From assembly GCA_022841545.1 (NCBI GenBank), contig JALHRF010000031.1, positions 1 through 36,729 of the forward strand: a stretch of 36,729 nucleotides of DNA, read 5' to 3'. The stretch comes from Bauldia sp. (GTDB taxonomy: Bacteria > Pseudomonadota > Alphaproteobacteria > Rhizobiales > Kaistiaceae). This document shows positions 15,709 to 23,522 of this stretch, piece after piece. Made by a program: the position numbers and the translations under genes. Numbering within the stretch: position 1 is the first letter of the stretch; every line of letters begins with the position of its first letter. Under the pieces are notes generated by a model. That model was not told where the DNA came from and ran no database searches. It was given only the letters and a program-made list of their open reading frames with translations.

Positions 15709-16402
15709 CCGCGACGATCTCGATGCCCTGGCGGGCGAGTATGTGCTCGGCACGCTGCCGGCCGACGAGCGCCGTGCGGCCGAGGCCCGCTATGCGGCCG
15801 ACGCGGGATTCCGTCGCGCCGTGTCGGAATGGGAGATCCGCCTCCAGCCGCTTGCCGATGCGGCGGGCGAGGCGCCGGTGGCCGCGGCCTTGCGCCACCG
15901 TATCCTTGCGGGCATTGAAACGGCCCCGGCAATCCCGGCCGTGTCGGGCGGCAACGTCGTCGCGCTGCGCCGCGCCGTTCGCCGGTGGCAGATCACCTCG
16001 GCGCTCGTCGGCGCCGCCGCGGCGGTTCTGGCGGCGGTTGTGGTGGTCGGCGAGCTCCGGCCCCCGCCGCAGACCGAGTTCGTGGCCGTGCTCACCGCGG
16101 GCGGCGACTCGCCGGCCTTCGTCGCCACGGTGAATACTGCCGCGGGCACCATCTCGGTCCGCCGCGTCGCCGAGGCCGCGCCCGCCGACAAGAGCTACGA
16201 GTTGTGGTCCATTGCCCCCGACGAAGCGCCGAGGTCGCTCGGCGTGGTCGAGCAGGTCAGCCTCACCCAGCAGCTGCCGGTCTCGCCCGCGGGCGACGCC
16301 CTCACGCTCGCGATCACGCTGGAGCCCAAGGGCGGCTCCCCCACCGGTGCGCCTTCGGGCGCCCCGATCTTCAGCGGCCTCCTGGTCGCGACGGAGGAGT
16401 AG
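15695..16402 (+). CDS. RskA-type membrane anti-sigma factor
   Basis: A 235-residue anti-sigma factor. The N-terminal cytoplasmic domain (residues 1 to about 80) begins DDLDALAGEYVLGTLPADER, the typical RskA opening that clamps the sigma factor. One membrane segment is at about 95-117 (TSALVGAAAAVLAAVVVVGE). The periplasmic RskA domain follows, including SYELWSIAPDEAPRSLGVVE. The start is GTG 15695 inside the end of the sigma gene, so synthesis is coupled. Regulated cleavage of such proteins releases the sigma factor in response to envelope or redox signals. No cysteine pair for redox sensing is seen. Confidence 0.92.
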   Translation: MADADRDDLDALAGEYVLGTLPADERRAAEARYAADAGFRRAVSEWEIRLQPLADAAGEAPVAAALRHRILAGIETAPAIPAVSGGNVVALRRAVRRWQITSALVGAAAAVLAAVVVVGELRPPPQTEFVAVLTAGGDSPAFVATVNTAAGTISVRRVAEAAPADKSYELWSIAPDEAPRSLGVVEQVSLTQQLPVSPAGDALTLAITLEPKGGSPTGAPSGAPIFSGLLVATEE

Positions 16403-16528
16403 ACGCGCCGGCGCTTCCGGTGGCGCGTCAGTATCCAGCCACAGTCAAAGCGTGTAAACTCAGGCGATGCACGGACCTCTTTGGGCTCCGCGGTCTTGGC
16501 CAGTCTACACGTGTGGGGAGAGAATCCG

Positions 16529-17950
16529 ATGACCAAGTTCACCTATCTCGACCTGAAGAATCCGTTCGAAGCCGGCTACATGGGCGAGAAGATCACCGGA
16601 GTCGGGCTGTCGCTCCTCGATCCGAGCAGTGACCTCGTCGAGGGTACGATCTTCAGATTCATCAACGTTGCGGAGTTCTCGGTCGACGACGTGATCAGCG
16701 GCCTGGTGTGGAAGAACACGGCGGGCAAGGTTCTCGCCCGTCTCGACGGCATCTCGATTACCAATGCCGAACTGGAGGCTGGCCTCGGCATCGGAACCCC
16801 GGACGAGGGTAACAACGATCTGAGCTACAGCTTCCTTGTCTCGCTCCTCGATGGCCCGGTCACGGTGACCGGCGGCAAGCGCGACGACGACGACATGGAG
16901 GTCGGCGAGGGGGGCAAGGCCGTCGTCAAGGGAAAGGCAGGGGACGACCGCCTCTACGTCTGGCACGAGAAGGACGTCTCCTTCGACGGCGGCAAGGGCG
17001 TCGATACGATCGTGTTCGGCCACAACATCGGCTCCGCACCCGTGCTGGACCTGCCGCACGGGGCGGTGGTCGACCTCAGGAAGGGGACCGGCGTCAACCC
17101 GCATGGAGGTGCTCTGAAGCTGAAGCTTGTCGAGAACGTCATCGGACGGTTCGAGGGTGGGAACGATATCCGGGGCGACAAGGAGGACAACTTCATCGCC
17201 GGCGGCATCGGTGCCGACGAGCTTCGCGGCGACGCGGGCGACGACACGATCCTCGTCAAGTACCACGTCACCATGGATCCCAGGGAAACCATCGCCGACG
17301 GCGGCAAGGGCAAGGACACTCTCAGCGTCGAGCTGAGCGACAGCAACGCTGCTCCTCATACAGGCGCGGGTTCGAGTATTGTGTTCACAAACACGCTTGA
17401 TCTTTCCGATCCGAGCGAAAATACCGGGACGTTTCACGGCGGCAGCTTCAAGAACTTCGAGACCATAAGCGCCTCGGGCGCGTACTATCACCGCTTCGAT
17501 TTCCGTGGCTCGGGCAAGGCGGAAGAGGTGTTCGGTGGGGCGGGACCGGACATTCTGAACGGCGGCGGCGGCAATGACGCGCTCTCCGGTCGCGGCGGAG
17601 CCGACCGGCTCACCGGCGGTTCCGGGAAGGACTTCTTCCGTTTCGACTCCTATCCATCGCTCGGGAACGAGACGGTCATCACCGACTTCTCGTCGCAGGA
17701 CTCGATCGGGCTGAGTGCATCGGTCTATTTCGGCCTGCAAGGGAAGGGCAAAGGCGAGGCGCGGAAGCTCGTCGCCAAGCAGTTCTTCGCCGGCGCGGAG
17801 GCCCACGACGGTGACGATCGCGTCGTCTACGACAAGTCGATCGGGATACTGTATTTCGACGCCGATGGCAGCGGAGCCGCCGCTCCGGTGGCGATCGCAA
17901 AGCTTGCCGGCAATCCCGTCGTCACGGCCGGCGACATATTCGTGATCTGA
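16529..17950 (+). CDS. RTX-type calcium-binding protein, probably secreted by type I secretion
   Basis: A 473-residue acidic protein with no signal peptide. Glycine-aspartate nonapeptide repeats that bind calcium appear in three patches: near residues 135-165, 224-243 (GGIGADELRGDAGDDTILV) and most densely 336-372 (GGAGPDILNGGGGNDALSGR). The C-terminus, LYFDADGSGAAAPVAIAKLA up to a final DIFVI, matches the last beta strands and export signal of serralysin-like type I secreted proteins. The N-terminal 120 residues match no catalytic domain that I know; no zinc protease motif is present. ATG 16529 follows GGGGAGA and is preferred to the earlier in-frame GTG 16481. It lies 126 bases after the anti-sigma gene. 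No type I exporter is in the window. Confidence 0.88.
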   Translation: MTKFTYLDLKNPFEAGYMGEKITGVGLSLLDPSSDLVEGTIFRFINVAEFSVDDVISGLVWKNTAGKVLARLDGISITNAELEAGLGIGTPDEGNNDLSYSFLVSLLDGPVTVTGGKRDDDDMEVGEGGKAVVKGKAGDDRLYVWHEKDVSFDGGKGVDTIVFGHNIGSAPVLDLPHGAVVDLRKGTGVNPHGGALKLKLVENVIGRFEGGNDIRGDKEDNFIAGGIGADELRGDAGDDTILVKYHVTMDPRETIADGGKGKDTLSVELSDSNAAPHTGAGSSIVFTNTLDLSDPSENTGTFHGGSFKNFETISASGAYYHRFDFRGSGKAEEVFGGAGPDILNGGGGNDALSGRGGADRLTGGSGKDFFRFDSYPSLGNETVITDFSSQDSIGLSASVYFGLQGKGKGEARKLVAKQFFAGAEAHDGDDRVVYDKSIGILYFDADGSGAAAPVAIAKLAGNPVVTAGDIFVI

Positions 17951-18009
17951 TCGGGACGCCGGAAAACGCTGTCCCGGGCCTTCTTTGTCACCACGCCAGG
18001 CCGAACGAA

Positions 18010-18033
18010 AGCGGCCCGCTTTCGCGGGCCGCT
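18010..18033. terminator. Bidirectional terminator-like hairpin
   Basis: Perfect 10-base stem AGCGGCCCGC and GCGGGCCGCT around a TTTC loop, between the convergent RTX and fasciclin genes. The T-tract is weak on both strands, but the position after two convergent genes supports transcription termination. Confidence 0.75.
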
Positions 18034-18072
18034 CGCTTCTGGTCTCGGATGGACGGAGGGGGGCGACCTGGA

Positions 18073-18660
18073 TCAGCCCATCTTCGGCAGAAGCACGGTG
18101 TCGATGACGTGGATGACGCCGTTCGACTGCTTGACGTCGGCGATGGTCACGGTGGCGACGTTGCCGTTCTCGTCGGTGAGCGTGATCTTGTCGCCGTTCA
18201 TCTTGGCGATGAGCGTGCCGCCGGCGACGGTGGTGACCGGGTGCTCGCCGCCGTCATCGGCGATCATCTTGCCGATCGCGGCCGACATCGCGTCGGCGGC
18301 GACGACGTGATAGGTGAGCACGCCGACCAGCGCGTCCTTGTTCTCCGGCTTGAGCAGCATCTCGACGGTGCCCGGCGGCAGCTTCTCGAAGGCGGCGTTG
18401 GTGGGGGCGAAGACCGTGAACGGCCCGGCGCCCGAAAGCGTCTCGACCAGGCCGGCGGCCTGGACGGCGGCGACGAGCGTGGTGTGGTCCTTCGAATTGA
18501 CGGCGTTCTCGATGATGTTCTTCGAGGGGTACATCGGCGCGCCGCCGACCTCGACGGTCATCTCGGCGGTAACGGCGGGGACGGTCGAATAGACCGCGCC
18601 GGCGCCGATGACGGCGGCAACCGCAGTGGCCGTGAGCAGCGAACGGATCCTGGACGTCAT
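18073..18660 (-). CDS. Fasciclin-domain (FAS1) exported protein
   Basis: A 195-residue exported protein. A signal peptide covers about residues 1-33. One FAS1 domain covers about 55-193 with the conserved first motif GPFTVFAPTNAAFEKLPPGT and the second motif NGVIHVIDTVLLP. It is expected in the periplasm or at the cell surface, where FAS1 domains act in adhesion or matrix binding. The start at ATG 18660 is preceded by GAGGAGAGACTCCCC. A promoter-like pair, TGAAAC-N17-CGTAAC at 18724-18752, matches the one before the sigma gene. The gene is convergent with the RTX gene, and control by the adjacent sigma factor is likely by analogy with SigK and MPT70/83. Confidence 0.93.
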   Translation of the reverse strand: MTSRIRSLLTATAVAAVIGAGAVYSTVPAVTAEMTVEVGGAPMYPSKNIIENAVNSKDHTTLVAAVQAAGLVETLSGAGPFTVFAPTNAAFEKLPPGTVEMLLKPENKDALVGVLTYHVVAADAMSAAIGKMIADDGGEHPVTTVAGGTLIAKMNGDKITLTDENGNVATVTIADVKQSNGVIHVIDTVLLPKMG

Positions 18661-18723
18661 GGGGAGTCTCTCCTCTGAGGGTGCTTGTCTCGTCTCTCCC
18701 CCCGTGTGGGAGGGATGCCCGGA

Positions 18724-18752
18724 GTTACGGCGGGGTCTGCGAGGCGGTTTCA
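18724..18752 (-). promoter_or_regulatory. Probable ECF promoter of the fasciclin gene
   Basis: On the minus strand TGAAAC (18752-18747), 17 bases, CGTAAC (18729-18724), giving a 5' leader of roughly 55-60 bases before the ATG at 18660. It shares the pattern xGxAAC-N17-CGTxAC with the sigma-gene promoter at 15090-15118. Confidence 0.5.
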
Positions 18753-19247
18753 GGCGGCGCGATTTTTTCGATCACGAGGCCGTGAGGAGTGCGGGCACAG
18801 GTGACGCGTTTATCCCCGTCTCCGAATCCTGACCTATGATGGCGTCATCCTCGCTCGACGAAGGGGCGTCTACCGGTGACGGCCAGTTGATGGAGCGGGG
18901 ATGCGGCGCCCGCGGCGGCCATGAGAATGGCACCGGGGATGTGCGTTGCCGGTCTCGGCCGCATCCCACGGAGAGGACGACGGTCCGAACGTCCCGGGGA
19001 GCCCTGAGAAGTCCGCCCACCGCCACTACGAGCGGTCGCCACGATTGGATGGCTCAAGGGCGGGGCGTCGGGCCGAGGGGGAAACCCCGAGGCAAGGCGA
19101 GGCCGGGTACGGGCAAAGTGCGCCGTGCCCCACGCCGTCACCCCGTACCGGAAGCGCGGAACTCGGGGTCGAAAAGACGCCGCGGCGGGCGCTTTGACGA
19201 GCGCCGTCACTAGACTACGGAAGGCGTTCGCCGAGCGCCCGCCATCC

Positions 19248-19267
19248 CCTTCGCGTGCTCGCGAAGG
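19248..19267. repeat. Perfect palindrome (8-base stem, 4-base loop)
   Basis: CCTTCGCG-TGCT-CGCGAAGG in a gene-less region. It has no T-tract and no adjacent gene end, so a terminator role is unlikely. It may be part of a dispersed repeat. Confidence 0.6.
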
Positions 19268-19277
19268 ACACGACTGT

Positions 19278-19312
19278 AGGGTGGGTCAGGCGCCCCGCGC
19301 CGTAACCCACCG
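19278..19312. repeat. Dispersed palindromic repeat of the GGTGGGT...ACCCACC type
   Basis: Outer arms GGTGGGT (19280-19286) and ACCCACC (19305-19311), inner arms GGCGC (19289-19293) and GCGCC (19297-19301). Units with this outline (a GTAGGGTGGGT start and a GTAACCCACC end) recur in many proteobacterial genomes. Only one copy is in this window. Confidence 0.6.
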
Positions 19313-19628
19313 CTGCGGCAAGCATCGACCCGGCCGACCGCGGCGCGGGAAGGAGGAGGCGTGTCCATGGTTCCGCAAACCCCTTTTCCGTCATTCCGGC
19401 TAAAAGCCTGGCCCCGACCCGATCGGGGGCCGGACTCCATCACCGCCGGTGCAACCTGCGGAGCCCGGACTGAGCCGTTCGCGATGGACCCCTTTTTTCA
19501 TCGGGCTGACGGAGACGGGAGCGCGCGGCGTACGAGTTGGCCCGCCACGCCCTCGGGGGTCCCGATGCTCGCCCAATCGGGCTCGGCCGGGATGACAGGC
19601 GCGTTTGCAGCCAGCCGGAGGAGGCCCC

Positions 19629-19964
19629 ATGCCCCGCCGCAGGCGTGACGCCGGCCGCCCGGTGACCGGCGCCGAGGTCGACGCGAGCCTCTCCCGCAGG
19701 ATCCGGATCTGGGCGCAGACCTGGCGGCGCTGCCCGAAGAAGGGCTGCCGGCGGGCGAGCCGCTGCCTCCGCTTCGACGACTGCGCCGGCGTGCCGAAGG
19801 GGCACTACTGGCCGAGCGAGCGGGACAAGCGGCGCTACTGGGAACCCCTCCGCGCGGCGCTCCGCGAGAGCCGCGGCGGCACGGCGAAACCCGGCCACGA
19901 CGCGCGGGAGCGCGAGCGGCCCCTGCCGCCCGCGCCTGGGCACGGAAGGGAGGGCGGATCGTGA
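19629..19964 (+). CDS. Small basic Cys-rich protein, function unknown
   Basis: A 111-residue very basic protein. The centre has four cysteines in WRRCPKKGCRRASRCLRFDD followed by a fourth Cys, spaced C-x4-C-x5-C-x5-C, which could bind zinc or a metal. Conserved-looking aromatic positions follow (HYWPSERDKRRYWEPLRAAL). I recall similar short proteins with a CP..GCRRA..C core in Rhizobiales, all uncharacterised. ATG 19629 follows CGGAGGAGGCCCC, an excellent ribosome binding site that supports a real gene and decides the start. The C-terminal 35 residues are low-complexity and charged. It stands alone between repeat-rich gaps. No function can be assigned. Confidence 0.65.
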   Translation: MPRRRRDAGRPVTGAEVDASLSRRIRIWAQTWRRCPKKGCRRASRCLRFDDCAGVPKGHYWPSERDKRRYWEPLRAALRESRGGTAKPGHDARERERPLPPAPGHGREGGS

Positions 19965-19978
19965 ACCGCTGCCTGATT

Positions 19979-20098
19979 CCCGGCGAGCGCCGTCAGGCGC
20001 GAGGGAAGGGAACCCGGTAGATGATGCCGGTACTCGTTCGGACTCGGCGGTGGTCACTGGCCCCCCTTCCCTCGCCCGGCTTCGCCGGGCTCGCCGGG
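19979..20098. repeat. Inverted-repeat element of about 120 bases, possible MITE-like unit
   Basis: Outer arms CCCGGCGAG (19979-19987) and CTCGCCGGG (20090-20098). Inner arms GCGAGGGAAGGG (19999-20010) and CCCTTCCCTCGC (20064-20075). Both pairs are perfect. The right part also folds on itself as GCCCGGC-TTC-GCCGGGC (20074-20090). It lies between the Cys-rich gene and the end of the convergent SIMPL gene and could also terminate transcription. No target-site duplication is evident. Confidence 0.5.
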
Positions 20099-20136
20099 GA
20101 TGACGGGAGGGCGTCGGACGACCCGGCTGTCGCCCC

Positions 20137-20871
20137 CTACTCCGCGATCTCGAAGACGATGTTGGCGTTGGCCTGGACGCGGGTCTCGCCGGGCATCACC
20201 GGCACCGGCGGGGCGCCGGCCGCGTCGAAGGCCCGCTCGGCGCGGGCGAACATCGGGAAGCCGCCGCCGCCCGAGATGTCGAGGACGCGGACGATCCTGA
20301 CCCCCGCCGCCTCGGCCATCAGCTCGGCCTTCCGCCTGGCGTCGGCGATGGCCCGCTTCAGCGCCTCGTCGCTGGCTGCCTGCGGGTCCGCCACGTCGAA
20401 GGCGATGCCGCTGATCTGGTTGGCGCCGGCCGTGACCACCTGGTCGAGGAGCGCGCCGGATTTTCCGATCTCCCGCACCGTCACCCGCACCTCGTTCTGC
20501 ACCTGGTACCCGACGATTCTGGGCATCGCGGCGATGCCGCCCTCGCCGTCCACCCGCGGCGGCCGGTCCTCGTAGACGGGGAAGACCGAGAAGCCGCTGG
20601 TGCCGATGTCCCGGTCGGCGACGCCGGCCGTGCGGATCGCGGCGATCACCTTCGCCGTCTCGGCCGAATTCTGGTCGAGCGCGGCGCGCGCCGCCTCGGC
20701 CCTCGTCGTCACGCCGATGGTGACGATCGCGATGTCGGGGGCGACCATGACGTAGCCCTCGCCGGAGGCATTGAGGGAAGGAATCCGTTCCTGGACCTGC
20801 GCCAGCGCCGGCGTCGCCACGATCATCGCCGCGGCGAAGGCGGCCGCGACAGGTTTCACCAATCCGTGCAT
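20137..20871 (-). CDS. SIMPL-domain (DUF541) periplasmic protein
   Basis: A 244-residue exported protein. A signal peptide covers about residues 1-25 (ending ATPALAQ). The SIMPL/DUF541 domain fills the rest: it begins LNASGEGYVMVAPDIAIVTI, continues with TTRAEAARAALDQNSAETAK, and has the Gly-rich end DISGGGGFPMFARAERAFDA. Members of this family include BP26/Omp28 of Brucella, which form ring-like oligomers in the periplasm; their cell role is unclear. The gene is alone on the minus strand, upstream of and divergent from the tRNA. The start at ATG 20871 gives a clean signal peptide. Confidence 0.93.
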   Translation of the reverse strand: MHGLVKPVAAAFAAAMIVATPALAQVQERIPSLNASGEGYVMVAPDIAIVTIGVTTRAEAARAALDQNSAETAKVIAAIRTAGVADRDIGTSGFSVFPVYEDRPPRVDGEGGIAAMPRIVGYQVQNEVRVTVREIGKSGALLDQVVTAGANQISGIAFDVADPQAASDEALKRAIADARRKAELMAEAAGVRIVRVLDISGGGGFPMFARAERAFDAAGAPPVPVMPGETRVQANANIVFEIAE

Positions 20872-20998
20872 GTCGATACTCTCGCGTTGCGCCCGCCTCT
20901 TCGATGCCCGACCGATGCGCCGCCATTCCGGCCGTATTGTGGAACCGACGGCATTTGCCGCGCCTCCCGATTCCGCCTATATCGGCGTCGCGCCTTTC

Positions 20999-21074
20999 GG
21001 GCCTGTAGCTCAATGGTTAGAGCCGGCCGCTCATAACGGTCTGGTTGCAGGTTCGAGTCCTGCCGGGCCCACCA
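20999..21074 (+). tRNA. tRNA with CAU anticodon, probably tRNA-Ile2
   Basis: A 76-base cloverleaf with encoded CCA. The acceptor stem GGGCCTG pairs with CGGGCCC (one G-T pair). The D arm contains GCTCAATGGTTAGAGC. The anticodon stem GGCCG/CGGTC closes a loop with CAT at 21032-21034. The T arm has GGTTCGAGTCC. The D loop and the TTGGTTGC variable part resemble the isoleucine-2 tRNA (lysidine-modified CAU) more than elongator or initiator Met tRNAs; the initiator is excluded by the paired first base. Elongator Met remains possible. Confidence 0.9.
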
Positions 21075-21601
21075 GCCTTCTCCGCCAATTGCGTGGTCTC
21101 TTTGGTTCTGGGGCGAGCCGTCGCCAACGGCATGGCCAGCGCTTCGGTCCACCGCATCGCCGGGTGATGGTTCGCCGCTACCAACCTCGGAATTACCTTC
21201 AGGAACGTTGACGGAACGCCGGCACTGGCCAAAGATGATGGAGACACCCGGCAACCAAATTGGGGGAGCAATCATGCTCAATGTCTCGACGACACCGGAC
21301 ATGGATCGGCGACGACGCCGAAAGGGGAATGGACAAGAGCTTCTCGTGGCTTGCGAAACCGGCAATTCCGGGACCTGCATGCGCGAGCACGATTTCAAAG
21401 GGATCGCATAGTGAGTGCCCGCGTCGAGGTCCCTCGAGAGGGTTTTGCGCTAAGCGCCGTCGAAACCGGCCAAAGGGCCCTTACGCGTTCGACGACCTCG
21501 TGGCCGACGTTCTGGCGGTCATGGACGAGCAGCGCCCGCTGCGGCGCCCAACTGCCAAGGCCCGCCCCAAGCGAATTGGACACGACCACGACCGGCGCGC
21601 C
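21075..21601. other. Degenerate DNA after the tRNA
   Basis: No intact gene. Parts have a coding-like codon pattern (for example plus-strand FDDLVADVLAVMDEQR near 21500), but I cannot match them to a family. The region contains the broken 3' side of the aldehyde dehydrogenase remnant. tRNA genes are frequent integration sites; no integrase or repeat of the tRNA 3' end was noticed. Confidence 0.4.
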
Positions 21602-22009
21602 TGCGTGCCAGAAGGGATAGTTCCAGGGCATGATCGCGAGGACGACGCCAAGCGGGTCGAAGACCACGCCGGAATGGGTGGCGTTCGACTCGATCGTCTC
21701 GTCGGCAAGGAAGCGTGGCGCCGCCTCTGCATAGAAGTCGCACGTCACGGCGCACTTTTCTATCTCGGCCGCAGACTCGGTGATCGGCTTCCCCATCTCC
21801 TCCGTGATCAGGCGGGCAAATCCGGCCTTGCCCGCGCGCAACTCGCGGGCCATGGCCGAGAGCAGATTGACGCGTTCGCCGACAGGCACCCTCCACCATC
21901 GGGCCTGGGCGCGCGCCGCACCCGACAGAGCCGCATCAACTTCCTCCGGGCCATGAAGACTGTAGCTCGCGATCACGGCGCCGGTCGTGGGGTTGATGGA
22001 TCGGATCAT
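21602..22009 (-). pseudogene. Aldehyde dehydrogenase (succinate-semialdehyde type), N-terminal remnant
   Basis: From ATG 22009 the first 136 residues are a clear NAD(P)-dependent aldehyde dehydrogenase start: INPTTGAVIASYSLHGPEEV, ARELRAGKAGFARLITEEMG and GVVLAIMPWNYPFW, which normally precedes the cofactor-binding part. After NYPFW the similarity stops, although the frame stays open to 21395 with an unrelated sequence. The catalytic Glu and Cys and the rest of the usual 450-480 residues are missing. The enzyme would be inactive. The damaged kelch gene lies 90 bases upstream on the same strand, so both were probably in one operon. Confidence 0.8.
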
Positions 22010-22099
22010 GGTGTCTCCTCAATGACTTGCCCGCGCCGGCGTGCGTCGGCCCACGGGGCCATCATCGCGAGCCGGAGGTCGCGCCGATGATCCGGCCGC

Positions 22100-22806
22100 T
22101 CATCCGAGCGTATACGCGTCATGGTAGGCGCCCTGGATGCTGCCCCCGGGGACGGGCCCTCCGCCCGGAACGTGGATCATGTCACCGATGACCGCGACCG
22201 TCGCCCCGTGAAGGCCGTGGCGCGGGACCCGCATCGGAGCAAGGGCTTCCCAAGTATCAGTCTTCGGGTCGTAGGCCTCATTGGTCCCGAAGACCTTGCC
22301 GGTCGCTTCGCCGCCGAAGACGACGATCCGGCCGCCGACATAAGCGGCCGACGGTCCGCTCCGTGGCACAGGCAGCGGCGCCCGGAAGGACCAGCTGACG
22401 TCCGCCGGACCGTAGACTCCGTGCAGGCCGGTGTTGAAGTCGTAGGAGTCCATGCGTCCGCCGATGGCGTATCTTGCCGTCGACGACGACGCCCATGTGG
22501 TCGCGTTGCCCGGCGTAGGGCTGGGTCTTTGTCGACCCCATCATGGGGCCGCGATCCTCGTACTTGTCGGTCGCGGGGTCGTAGACCTCGTGCCACTCGA
22601 CCGACCGAACGTCGCGACCGCCGAGCAGATGGATCTTCTCACCCAGCGTGATCGCGAAGATGGCGCCCCGGGGCCGCGAGAGCGGCGCGATCGGCGTCCA
22701 GGTATCGCTGGCCACGTCATAGGCGAAGCACTTCGAGTGGGGGCAACGGTTCTGTTCGACGAAGCCGCCGAACGAGTAGATCTTGCCGCCTATGGACGCT
22801 GCGGAA
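22100..22806 (-). pseudogene. Kelch-repeat protein, frameshifted and missing its N-terminus
   Basis: Kelch blades can be read in two frames. Upstream: IGGKIYSFGGFVEQNRCPHS, then SDTWTPIAPLSRPRGAIFA and LGEKIHLLGGRDVRS. Downstream: AYVGGRIVVFGGEATGKVFG with TDTWEALAPMRVPRHGL up to the stop at 22100. The frame changes near 22469-22472, where AAGATACGCC stands in place of an expected AAGATCTACGCC (VDGKIYAIGG), i.e. a 2-base loss. The 5' end runs into a LacI remnant read from the other strand, so the signal peptide and first blade(s) are lost. Exported kelch proteins of this sort occur in sugar or sialic acid loci as epimerases or galactose-oxidase-like enzymes. Confidence 0.8.
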
Positions 22807-23522
22807 TTGTGGTTGCCGGGCTGGAGAGCTCATCAACCAACCGGCACCGGTACCAGGGCTTCACGGAGGAACTCGCCCGGCATGGCGTCACCGACGTCGT
22901 GGTGGAAGTGGGCAACTACAATCGCGATGATGCCGAGGCGGCCGCCCGAAGGATGTTCTCCGGGCCGGATCGGCCCGAGGCCCTGTTCGTCGCCAACGAC
23001 CACATGGCGGTCGCGGTCATGGATGTCGCCCGATACCAGTTCAGACTGTCCATTCCGCACGATCTTTCTATCGTCGGCTATGAGGATGTCGGTCCGGCGC
23101 GGTGGGCGAGCTACGGCATCACCTCAATGAGTCAACCCGTGAGCAAGATGGTCGAAGCCACCGTCGACATTCTCATGGACCAGATCGCCAGCGGCGAAAT
23201 CGAGGCGGACCACCGTATCCTGAGTGGTAACCTCGTGGTGCGCGACTTTGCGCTCGCCCAGGGACGGCATCATCAGGCTGGATGGCGCCCGCATCTACCG
23301 ACCCAAGAGCAGTTGACGCAGATCCACCGGTGGGATGTTCGGGACGGGCGCGTCCCTCGCCAGAGCCCCCCCTTTCTTCAGGTCGTCCCGGAGAGAGCGG
23401 CGGGCATCGTGGCCGCCATCAGCGTCGCGCTGGCCGAGTTCGAGCGCGATGAGCGATCTCGCAGGCCTGCGGCACCCTCGGCAGCCACTTGCGCGCCGTC
23501 TCGCGGGCAGACGTACACCTAG
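22803..23522 (+). pseudogene. LacI-family regulator, C-terminal remnant
   Basis: The LacI effector domain second half is readable from about 22803: IVVAGLESSSTNRHRYQGF, then EALFVANDHMAVAVMDVA and SIPHDLSIVGYEDVGPARWA, SYGITSMSQPVSKMVEATVD and up to LVVRDFA near 23260. The helix-turn-helix and the first half of the sugar-binding domain (about 190 residues) are missing. After 23262 the frame stays open to 23522 with sequence unlike LacI, perhaps an extension. The head-to-head junction with the kelch remnant suggests a deletion that removed a divergent promoter and both N-termini. It cannot bind DNA. Confidence 0.8.

Larger units (their letters stand above)
18753..19628. other. Gene-less region with several palindromic intergenic repeats
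   Basis: Nearly 880 bases without a convincing gene. It holds a perfect hairpin CCTTCGCG-TGCT-CGCGAAGG (19248-19267) and a repeat GGTGGGT...ACCCACC (19280-19311) with inner arms GGCGC/GCGCC, a type widely seen between genes of Proteobacteria. It also has GTCATTCCGGC (about 19389-19399) facing CGGCCGGGATGAC (about 19585-19597), the ends typical of another dispersed palindromic repeat. The 18800-19200 part shows nothing I can name. Confidence 0.5.

Noticed and set aside
18836-19213. Overlapping open frames on both strands in the gap after the fasciclin gene
   Set aside because: All are Arg/Gly/Pro-rich with no ribosome binding site or recognisable pattern; GC-driven open frames.
20054-21013. 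319-residue minus-strand open frame overlapping the SIMPL gene
   Set aside because: Gly/Arg-rich off-frame translation that covers the SIMPL gene; no recognisable domain.
20999-21074. Calling the tRNA an initiator Met tRNA
   Set aside because: The first acceptor pair is G-C and matched, and the anticodon stem lacks the three G-C pairs of initiators. D and variable regions look like tRNA-Ile2; elongator Met is kept as an alternative.
21395-21601. Treating the open frame after NYPFW as a genuine end of a short aldehyde dehydrogenase
   Set aside because: The sequence has no similarity to the family after residue 136 and lacks catalytic residues, so it is run-on translation of unrelated DNA.
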